Assembly: GCA_900765165.1 (NCBI GenBank)
Contig: CAAFQR010000180.1
Span: forward strand, 1-12,476
Direction of reading: 5' to 3'
Source: Veillonellaceae bacterium
GTDB lineage: Bacteria > Bacillota > Negativicutes > Veillonellales > Veillonellaceae
Length of the DNA: 12,476 nucleotides
Positions 7,209 through 12,476 of this stretch are shown here, in pieces (positions within the stretch are counted from its first letter, which is position 1; every line of letters begins with the position of its first letter). Under the pieces are notes generated by a model, which saw nothing but the letters and a program-made list of their open reading frames with translations, did no database searches and was not told where the DNA came from. A program made the translations under genes and the position numbers.

Positions 7209-7894
7209 AGCAGACGAAGAAACCGATGAAAAAACCTATCATATATGGCCCGAAGAAGAAGGGCGGCTTGCACATTATCAAAGCCGCCTATACGGCTTCG
7301 GCTGTATCGGCCAAGCAGTACCCGGAAGGGGATACGGTGGAAATTGCCTTCTTGGGTCGGTCGAATGTGGGCAAGTCTTCATTGATAAATTCGTTGTGTA
7401 ACCATCGTGGGTTAGCGCTGGTGAGCGGACAACCGGGTAAGACGAAGACGATTAATTTCTTCTCCGTCACGTCCCGGGAAACGCTGAGTGAAACGGAAGA
7501 ACGACGGTATGATTGGTTCCTTGTGGACTTGCCTGGTTATGGCTTTGCAAAAACCGATAAGAGTAATCGGAACTTGTGGTCTTCCTTTATTGCCGATTAT
7601 ATCTTACAATCAGAACGGTTGATGTTATTATGTCTACTCATTGACGGCCGTCATCCGGAGTTACCTATCGATGAAGAAGCGTATAACTGGCTTCGCGAAG
7701 CTGGTGTGCCTTTGCAAATTGTAGTGACGAAAACGGATAAGCTGAAGAGTAGTGAAAAGCAACGCAATATGGCGATTATAAAAGAGCGCTATGCCTGTGA
7801 TACGCCGCCTATTGCGTACAGTGCGTTAAAGCATACCGGCCGAGAATTGTTAAATACTCGAATTAATCGCATACTTTTGGGGGACGAAGAATGA
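7205..7894 (+). CDS. engB: EngB, GTPase for 50S ribosome assembly
   Basis: EngB (YsxC/YihA) is a small Ras-like GTPase needed late in large-subunit assembly. The motifs are G1 GRSNVGKSS at 51-59, the switch I/G2 segment GKTKTINFF from 78, G3 DLPG at 108-111, G4 TKTD at 175-178 and G5 YSALK at 205-209. The 229-residue length includes a Lys-rich N-terminal extension of about 24 residues before the usual family start region (IKAAYTASAVSAKQYP). The ATG used here overlaps the lon stop as ATGA, implying translational coupling. Only a weak AAAGG lies upstream. An internal ATG at 7226 or a TTG at 7268 would remove part or all of the extension. The lon-engB pair is widely conserved in Bacillota. The 3' end overlaps the next gene by four bases. 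Confidence 0.95.
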   Translation: MKQTKKPMKKPIIYGPKKKGGLHIIKAAYTASAVSAKQYPEGDTVEIAFLGRSNVGKSSLINSLCNHRGLALVSGQPGKTKTINFFSVTSRETLSETEERRYDWFLVDLPGYGFAKTDKSNRNLWSSFIADYILQSERLMLLCLLIDGRHPELPIDEEAYNWLREAGVPLQIVVTKTDKLKSSEKQRNMAIIKERYACDTPPIAYSALKHTGRELLNTRINRILLGDEE

Positions 7895-8862
7895 CTGTTG
7901 TTGCAGAATTAAAGTTAAAAGAACAGGTAAAGTCCGACCTGGTAAAGGTGGAAGCCTTTTTGGAGGAATCGCTTCATACCGGCTCCGAGGACTTTAACCA
8001 ATTGATCCGTCCCCTGTCTGCTGCGGGCGGGAAACGATTGCGAGCACGTCTTTGTTTGTTGATTGCCGGAGCGGGTCAATCCGATGAAAAAGAACGTGTA
8101 GCAATGGCAGCAGCGGTGGAAATGTTGCATTTAGCAACCTTAATCCACGATGATGTATTGGACCAGGCAGAGGTACGCCGCGGTGCGGAAGCGATTCATT
8201 GCAGTAAAGGCAATAAAGTGGCTATCCTTAGCGGCGACTATCTCTTTGCCAAGGCCTTTGATATTGTAGCCGAAGTAGGCTCTGTACAGTGCTTAAAAGC
8301 ATTTACCTTCATTATTTCTGCGCTTGTAGAAGGCGAATTCATGCAAATGGAAGACGTTTTCCGCGTAGATCAGGGTACAGACCGCTACTTGGCAAAAACG
8401 CAGAAGAAGACGGCCGACTTCATTGAAGCCTGTATGGAAGTAGGCGGCATTTTAGGTCATTGGCCGGCTGAACAGATTCCGTACTTGAAGCGCTATGGTC
8501 ATTGCTTGGGCATGGCCTTTCAGATTACCGATGATATTATGGATTATTGTGCAACGTCTGAATCGACGGGGAAACCGGTTGGTAAGGATTTGCGCGAAGG
8601 TCTCATTACCTATCCGTTGTTATCGGTGGTAACGCCGGAAAATGCAGCAGATCTGACGAAACAGGTGCATGCTATTGCCGACGATGGCTCGGAAGATGCG
8701 TTAATTGATTTTGTAGTTAAACAGGGTGGCGTAGAGAACACCTTACGATTGGAAGAAACCTATCGCCGCGATGCGACGGAAGCCTTAGATGCATTGCCGG
8801 ACTTCACCGGTAAAGCGATTTTACGCGAAGTATTAGCTTCCTTGAAACATCGCAAGGTGTAA
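7891..8862 (+). CDS. Long-chain polyprenyl diphosphate synthase (HepT/IspB-like)
   Basis: This trans-prenyltransferase condenses isopentenyl diphosphate onto an allylic primer to make an all-trans polyprenyl diphosphate, usually the side chain of menaquinone. The 323 residues show GGKRLR at 46-51, the first Asp-rich motif DDVLD at 87-91 followed by the RRG at 96-98, and the second Asp-rich motif DDIMD at 214-218, all needed for Mg-diphosphate binding. The residue five before the first Asp-rich motif is Ala82. Short-chain farnesyl or geranylgeranyl synthases carry a bulky aromatic residue at or near that position, so a product of C30 or longer is likely; exact length cannot be read. No small HepS-like partner subunit lies alongside. 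The ATG overlaps the engB stop (ATGA), with GGGGGACGAAG upstream as the ribosome binding region. Confidence 0.93.
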   Translation: MTVVAELKLKEQVKSDLVKVEAFLEESLHTGSEDFNQLIRPLSAAGGKRLRARLCLLIAGAGQSDEKERVAMAAAVEMLHLATLIHDDVLDQAEVRRGAEAIHCSKGNKVAILSGDYLFAKAFDIVAEVGSVQCLKAFTFIISALVEGEFMQMEDVFRVDQGTDRYLAKTQKKTADFIEACMEVGGILGHWPAEQIPYLKRYGHCLGMAFQITDDIMDYCATSESTGKPVGKDLREGLITYPLLSVVTPENAADLTKQVHAIADDGSEDALIDFVVKQGGVENTLRLEETYRRDATEALDALPDFTGKAILREVLASLKHRKV

Positions 8863-8874
8863 TCTATCCCGTAC

Positions 8875-8903
8875 TGCATTCGCAGGTGGGGTAAACATAT
8901 ACT
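8875..8903 (+). promoter_or_regulatory. Weak candidate promoter before tatC
   Basis: In the 62-base gap before tatC, TATACT (8898-8903) is a good -10 match (five of six). The sequence 17 bases upstream, TGCATT (8875-8880), is a poor -35. There is no terminator in the gap, so tatC may simply be read through from the genes upstream. This is recorded only as a possible internal promoter. Confidence 0.2.
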
Positions 8904-8924
8904 CGTAGAGAAAGGTGTAATCTT

Positions 8925-9845
8925 ATGGAACCGTTTCAGGTAAAGGATTTTGATGACCCGAAACGCAAGCCATCCCTGAATAGTGTTTTGGCACAAAAGA
9001 AGAGAATGAAACAGGCGGAGCGCATTCGGCGCGGTGAAGTGGATCCGGACGAAGTCAGCGGTAGCAGTGAAGGTGCCTTAGTGGTGGCCGAGGGAGCCGA
9101 AGAACGACCGGAAGCGAACTACACCGAAACGGAAGCGAAGCTCATGGCAGAAGCCGGAGCCATGTCTGTGGTTGGTCATTTGACAGAGCTGCGTAAGCGG
9201 CTTATTATCTCCATTCTCGCCATTTTAGTAGGCTTTTGTATTGCGTACTACTATGTGGATGACTTGTTGAACATCATTATAGCGCCAGCTGGCAAGCTCT
9301 ATTATATGCGGCCTACGGAAGCCTTCTTTACATACATGAAGGTAGCGTTGGTAGCTGGTATCTTAGGCTCTTCACCGATTTGGCTATATGAAGCGTGGGC
9401 CTTTATCATACCGGCGCTGACAAAGCGGGAAAAGAAAGTGACGAATTGGTTTTTGCCTTTTGCCATTATATTATTCTTTATGGGCGTCCTTTTTGCGTAC
9501 TTCCTCGTGTTGCCTGCAGCCGTGAGATTCTTCATTGGCTTTGCAACGCCGGAATTGCAACCGCTATTCTCTATTGGCCAGTACGTAGATTTTGTCATTT
9601 CGTTTATCGTGCCTTTTGGTGCCATCTTCGAATTGCCTATAGTGATGATTATCCTAGCAAAGCTCAATTTAATTACATCGGACTTTCTTAAAAAGAAACG
9701 TAAGATATTCTTATTCTTGGCCTTTGTTATTGGTGCAGTTATTTCACCTACACCGGATATGTTCTCACAGACTATGATTGCGTTGCCGATGATTTTGTTA
9801 TATGAAGTCAGCTTGCGAATTGTAGCGCATGTTATGCGTAAGTAG
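8925..9845 (+). CDS. tatC: TatC, core of twin-arginine protein export, with long N-terminal extension
   Basis: TatC is the membrane receptor for twin-arginine signal peptides and forms the Tat translocase with TatA-type proteins. The family core starts at GHLTELRKRL (84-93), which marks the cytoplasmic N-tail and first membrane segment. The conserved Glu in PTEAFFTYMKVAL (130-142), PFGAIFELPIV (230-240) and the signature SPTPDMFSQTMIALPM (274-289) follow, with six hydrophobic segments. Ahead of the core are about 80 extra charged residues, rich in Lys/Arg at 10-37 and acidic at 38-75, predicted cytoplasmic. The ATG at 8925 has AGAAAGGTG at 8909-8917. A later ATG at 9162 (residue 80) would give a normal-sized TatC but has a poorly spaced GGAG. 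No tatA or tatB is in the window, so it must lie elsewhere. A strong terminator follows. Confidence 0.95.
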   Translation: MEPFQVKDFDDPKRKPSLNSVLAQKKRMKQAERIRRGEVDPDEVSGSSEGALVVAEGAEERPEANYTETEAKLMAEAGAMSVVGHLTELRKRLIISILAILVGFCIAYYYVDDLLNIIIAPAGKLYYMRPTEAFFTYMKVALVAGILGSSPIWLYEAWAFIIPALTKREKKVTNWFLPFAIILFFMGVLFAYFLVLPAAVRFFIGFATPELQPLFSIGQYVDFVISFIVPFGAIFELPIVMIILAKLNLITSDFLKKKRKIFLFLAFVIGAVISPTPDMFSQTMIALPMILLYEVSLRIVAHVMRK

Positions 9846-9849
9846 TCAG

Positions 9850-9879
9850 CCGGCGCCCGTTGACAGGGCGCCGGTTTTT
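9850..9879 (+). terminator. Strong intrinsic terminator after tatC
   Basis: CCGGCGCCC (9850-9858) pairs perfectly with GGGCGCCGG (9866-9874) around a 7-base loop and is followed by five T's (9875-9879). The stem is all G-C. It begins five bases after the tatC stop and closes the lon-engB-prenyl synthase-tatC block. Confidence 0.95.
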
Positions 9880-9888
9880 AGTTATTAT
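9860..9888 (+). promoter_or_regulatory. valS promoter with -35 inside the terminator loop
   Basis: TTGACA (9860-9865), a perfect -35, occupies most of the loop of the tatC terminator. TATTAT (9883-9888) follows after exactly 17 bases and matches five of six -10 bases. Transcription would begin near 9894-9896 and produce the whole T-box leader. The match is far better than anything else between the terminator and the T-box. Confidence 0.75.
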
Positions 9889-9897
9889 AAATCAGAG

Positions 9898-9927
9898 AAC
9901 CCCGTGATGCTTCAGTATCACTAGGTT
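9898..9927 (+). other. Hairpin at the 5' end of the valS leader
   Basis: GTGATG (9904-9909) pairs with TATCAC (9916-9921, one G-U pair) around a six-base loop. Beyond a 2x2 internal loop, AACC (9898-9901) pairs with GGTT (9924-9927). It falls within the first bases of the predicted transcript, ahead of T-box Stem I. It is not a canonical T-box element; it may protect the 5' end, or serve as a DNA inverted repeat near the promoter. Confidence 0.45.
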
Positions 9928-9951
9928 ACGAAGTACAGTTAGATATATTGG

Positions 9952-10263
9952 CGACAGTGATGAGGAAAAATTTTCGGAAAGCGTTTCAGAGAGCATCGGT
10001 TGGTGGGAGCGATGCACGTGGCACGAAGAGGGTAGCCTCTGAGTCGAAACAGGGAAGTCAGTTGACGGACCTTACTCGTTTATTAGATGAAATTTGTTGG
10101 TTACATTTTTGTTGGATGAATTGGTGTAAGGATTGTCGGCGATGCGTAGTTGTTTCCGGATAAGCCTCGTTACGGCTAATGAGTGATTGCTACGGCAATA
10201 ATCTAGGTGGTACCGCGGAAGCTACAAAGCCCTTTCGTCCTAATGGACGAGAGGGCTTTTTTT
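9952..10263 (+). promoter_or_regulatory. T-box leader sensing tRNA-Val upstream of valS
   Basis: This RNA element reads uncharged tRNA-Val and decides whether valS is transcribed. Stem I closes with CGAC (9952-9955)/GTCG (10043-10046). Above it AGTGATGA faces CTGA, a kink-turn pattern, then GAGG/CCTC. The specifier codon GTA (10032-10034, valine) followed by G lies directly above on the 3' side. The distal part has AGAGAG (9988-9993) and hairpin GCATCG/CGATGC with a GTTGGTGGGAG loop, hallmark T-box sequences. A long Stem II pairs 10064-10075 with 10126-10137 (one A-A mismatch). A 7-bp hairpin with CGGC loop (10166-10183) may belong to the Stem II pseudoknot. ATTGC/GCAAT (10186-10199) is Stem III. 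The T-box core AGGTGGTACCGCG is at 10205-10217; its UGGU bulge complements the ACCA end of tRNA-Val. TAGG (10204-10207) can pair with CCTA (10239-10242) as antiterminator. Confidence 0.96.
10229..10263 (+). terminator. Regulated terminator of the valS T-box
   Basis: GCCCTTTCGTCC (10229-10240) pairs with GGACGAGAGGGC (10245-10256, one G-U pair) around a TAAT loop and is followed by seven T's. Its 5' arm includes the CGTCC that the antiterminator uses, so the two structures are mutually exclusive. When uncharged tRNA-Val binds, the antiterminator wins and valS is transcribed. Confidence 0.96.
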
Positions 10264-10279
10264 AAGGAGGAAGCAGAGC

Positions 10280-12476
10280 ATGAAAACTTTTGAGAATTTA
10301 ACGACCTATAATCCGGCTGAGCTGGAAAAGAAGTGGTATTCGTTCTGGGAAAATAACGGTTATTTCCACGAAGAAGCCGATCCGAATAAGAAACCGTTCA
10401 GTATTGTATTGCCGCCACCGAACGTAACCGGCCAGTTGCACATGGGTCATGCCCTTGATAATACGTTGCAGGATATTTTGATTCGCTTCAAACGTATGCA
10501 GGGCTATAACGTATTGTGGATGCCGGGTACCGACCATGCTGGTATTGCTACGCAGGTTAAAGTAGAAAAGAACCTCATGGAAACGGAAGGCAAAAGCCGT
10601 TATGACTTAGGTCGTGATGAATTCATCAAACGCGTATGGCAATGGAAGGAAGAATACGGCAGCACTATCGTTAAACAGATTCGTAGCCTTGGCGGTTCCT
10701 GCGACTGGACTCGTGAACGTTTCACCATGGACGAAGGCTATTACAAGGCTGTTCGCGAAGTATTCGTAGCCTTATATGAAAAAGGTTTAATCTACCAGGG
10801 CGAACGTATTACGAACTGGTGCCCTAGCTGTCATACCGCATTAAGCGACATCGAAGTTGAACACGAAGATGAAAACGGTCATTTGTGGTACATCAAATAT
10901 CCGGTTGTTGGTGAAGAAGGTCGCTTCGTAACCATCGCAACCACCCGTCCGGAAACCATGTTCGGCGACGTAGCCGTAGCTGTTAATCCGGATGACGAAC
11001 GTTACAGCGATATTATCGGCAAAACCTTGTTGTTGCCGTTCGTTAACCGTGAAATTCCGGTTATTGCCGATGAATACGTAGACCCGGCTTTCGGTACCGG
11101 CTGCGTTAAGATTACGCCGGCTCATGACCCGAACGACTTTGAAATGGGTCAGCGCCATAATCTTGAATCGATTATCGTTATGAACTTAGACGGCACGATG
11201 AATAATCAGGCAGGTCATTTCAACGGCTTGACTCGTGAAGCTTGCCGTAAACAGGCTGTTAAAGAATTGGAAGAAATGGGTCTCTTGGACCACATCGAAG
11301 ACCATGGCCACAGCGTAGGTCATTGCTCTCGTTGCCATACCATCGTTGAACCGCTGGTAACGAAACAGTGGTTCGTTAAGATGGAACCATTGGCTAAACC
11401 GGCTTTGGAAGTGGTACGCGACCATTCCATCGAATTCGTACCGGAACGCTTTACGAAAACGTACACGAATTGGCTCGAAAGCATTCGCGACTGGTGTATT
11501 TCCCGTCAGTTGTGGTGGGGCCATCGCATTCCGGCTTGGTATTGCGATGATTGCGGAGAAGTTTCCGTTTCCCGCGAAGACCTTACGGTTTGCCCGAAAT
11601 GTGGCGGTCATGTTCATCAGGACGAAGACGTATTGGATACATGGTTCAGCTCTGCTTTGTGGCCGTTCGCTACTATGGGTTGGCCGGAAAACACTGCTGA
11701 ATTGAAGCACTGGTACCCGACTAGCGTAATGGTAACCGGCTACGACATCATCTTCTTCTGGGTTGCTCGTATGATTTTCTCCGGCCTCGAATTCATGAAT
11801 GAAATTCCGTTCAAACACGTATTCATTCATGGCCTCGTACGCGACAGCCAGGGCCGTAAGATGAGTAAATCCTTGGGCAACGGCATTAACCCGTTGGACG
11901 TTATCGACCAGTACGGTGCCGATGCACTTCGTTTCACCTTGGTAACGGGTAACACGCCGGGCAACGATATGCGTTTCTACATGGAACGTGTGGAAGCAAA
12001 CCGCAACTTTGCCAATAAGGTTTGGAACGCTGCTAAATTCGTTATCATGAACTTAACCGACTATGATCCGGACTTCGTACCGAACGAAGAAGACTTGACC
12101 TTGGCTGATCGCTGGTTGATTGACACCTTCAATAAGACGGTGGCTGGCGTTACGGCTAACCTCGATAACTTCGAATTAGGTGAAGCAGCCGGTTCTGTAT
12201 ATGATTTCATTTGGAACAGCTATTGCGACTGGTTCATCGAATTGGCTAAGCCACGCTTGTACAATGGCGACGGCGGCCGTGACCGTGCAACCGTTCAGTA
12301 CCTTTTGGTAACGGTACTCCGTAGTACTTTAGAAATGCTCCATCCGTTCATGCCGTTCGTAACAGAACACATTTGGCAGCACTTGCCGCATGAAGGTGAA
12401 AGCATCGTCGTAACTTCCTGGCCGAAGGCTATCGAATTAGGCGACTTGTCTGAAGGCGCAGCGCAGATGAACATCA
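10280..12476 (+). CDS. valS: Valyl-tRNA synthetase (5' part, cut by window end)
   Basis: ValRS attaches valine to tRNA-Val and hydrolyses mischarged threonine. The visible 732 codons run open to the window end with no stop; bacterial ValRS is usually near 880 residues, so about 150 are missing. The class I signature appears as HMGH at 54-57 within PPPNVTGQLHMGHA. The CP1 editing domain has TTRPETMFGD from 221. Cysteine pairs CPSC, CSRC, CDDC and CPKC suggest bound zinc. WCISRQLWWGHRIPAWYC is a strong ValRS/IleRS-type match. The KMSKS loop is exact at 527-531, followed by the start of the anticodon-binding domain. HMGH, NVTGxLHMGHA and the valine T-box together favour ValRS over IleRS. AAGGAGG at 10264-10270 lies nine bases before the ATG. 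Codon use resembles tig, fitting high expression. Confidence 0.97.
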   Translation, partial: MKTFENLTTYNPAELEKKWYSFWENNGYFHEEADPNKKPFSIVLPPPNVTGQLHMGHALDNTLQDILIRFKRMQGYNVLWMPGTDHAGIATQVKVEKNLMETEGKSRYDLGRDEFIKRVWQWKEEYGSTIVKQIRSLGGSCDWTRERFTMDEGYYKAVREVFVALYEKGLIYQGERITNWCPSCHTALSDIEVEHEDENGHLWYIKYPVVGEEGRFVTIATTRPETMFGDVAVAVNPDDERYSDIIGKTLLLPFVNREIPVIADEYVDPAFGTGCVKITPAHDPNDFEMGQRHNLESIIVMNLDGTMNNQAGHFNGLTREACRKQAVKELEEMGLLDHIEDHGHSVGHCSRCHTIVEPLVTKQWFVKMEPLAKPALEVVRDHSIEFVPERFTKTYTNWLESIRDWCISRQLWWGHRIPAWYCDDCGEVSVSREDLTVCPKCGGHVHQDEDVLDTWFSSALWPFATMGWPENTAELKHWYPTSVMVTGYDIIFFWVARMIFSGLEFMNEIPFKHVFIHGLVRDSQGRKMSKSLGNGINPLDVIDQYGADALRFTLVTGNTPGNDMRFYMERVEANRNFANKVWNAAKFVIMNLTDYDPDFVPNEEDLTLADRWLIDTFNKTVAGVTANLDNFELGEAAGSVYDFIWNSYCDWFIELAKPRLYNGDGGRDRATVQYLLVTVLRSTLEMLHPFMPFVTEHIWQHLPHEGESIVVTSWPKAIELGDLSEGAAQMNI

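Noticed and set aside
8874..8885. CTGC/GCAG mini hairpin between the prenyl synthase gene and tatC
   Set aside because: Four base pairs with no T-run is too little to call a terminator or regulatory element.
9944..9949. TATATT as the valS -10 box
   Set aside because: It would place the transcription start inside the base of Stem I and break the T-box; no -35 lies at the right distance.
10095..10126. Repeated GTTGG motifs suggesting a second, tandem T-box
   Set aside because: There is only one T-box core, one specifier and one terminator in the leader. The motifs lie within the Stem II loop.
9948..10163. 71-codon open frame on the + strand within the valS leader
   Set aside because: It lies across T-box Stem I and Stem II, has a cysteine/tryptophan-rich random-looking product and no ribosome binding site. 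The RNA structure explains the sequence.
11186..11830. 214-codon open frame on the minus strand within valS
   Set aside because: It lies antisense to conserved ValRS coding sequence, including the region up to the KMSKS loop. Its product resembles no family I know, and codon bias in valS explains the lack of stops.

Overview
The window is a run of housekeeping genes, all on the + strand, from a member of the Bacillota (Firmicutes). Three things support that placement: the gene order tig-clpP-clpX-lon-engB, a tRNA-sensing T-box leader in front of valS, and strong AAGGAGG-type ribosome binding sites. Moderate base composition and a TatC/long-chain prenyl synthase neighbourhood would fit the Negativicutes, but that finer placement is inference. 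There are no mobile elements, CRISPR arrays, tRNA or rRNA genes.

Layout. (1) 1-1440: the possible tail of an upstream gene, an unrecognised 301-residue protein with a C-terminal membrane anchor, and a two-CBS-domain protein, followed by a GC-rich hairpin without a T-run. (2) 1441-1595: a promoter region with an extended -10 promoter framed by an 8-bp inverted repeat. (3) 1596-4863: tig, clpP and clpX, closely spaced and ending at a clear intrinsic terminator. (4) 4864-9879: lon, engB and a long-chain polyprenyl diphosphate synthase joined by two 4-base ATGA overlaps, then tatC 62 bases later, ending at a second strong terminator. (5) 9860-10279: the valS promoter, whose -35 box lies in the loop of the preceding terminator, and a valine T-box leader with GTA specifier, UGGU acceptor-pairing bulge, antiterminator and terminator. 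(6) 10280 to the end: valS, cut by the window edge.

Functionally, tig, clpP, clpX and lon cover folding of new proteins at the ribosome and ATP-dependent proteolysis. EngB is a GTPase for 50S ribosome assembly. The prenyl synthase probably makes a quinone side chain or cell-wall lipid carrier precursor. TatC is the core of the folded-protein export channel. ValS charges tRNA-Val and is controlled by uncharged tRNA-Val through its leader.

I found no clearly new multi-gene system. The points most worth a second look are two promoters apparently built into terminator hairpins with the same 17-base spacing, the inverted repeat around the tig promoter, a TatC with a cytoplasmic N-terminal extension of about 80 residues, and the unrecognised tail-anchored protein next to the CBS protein.
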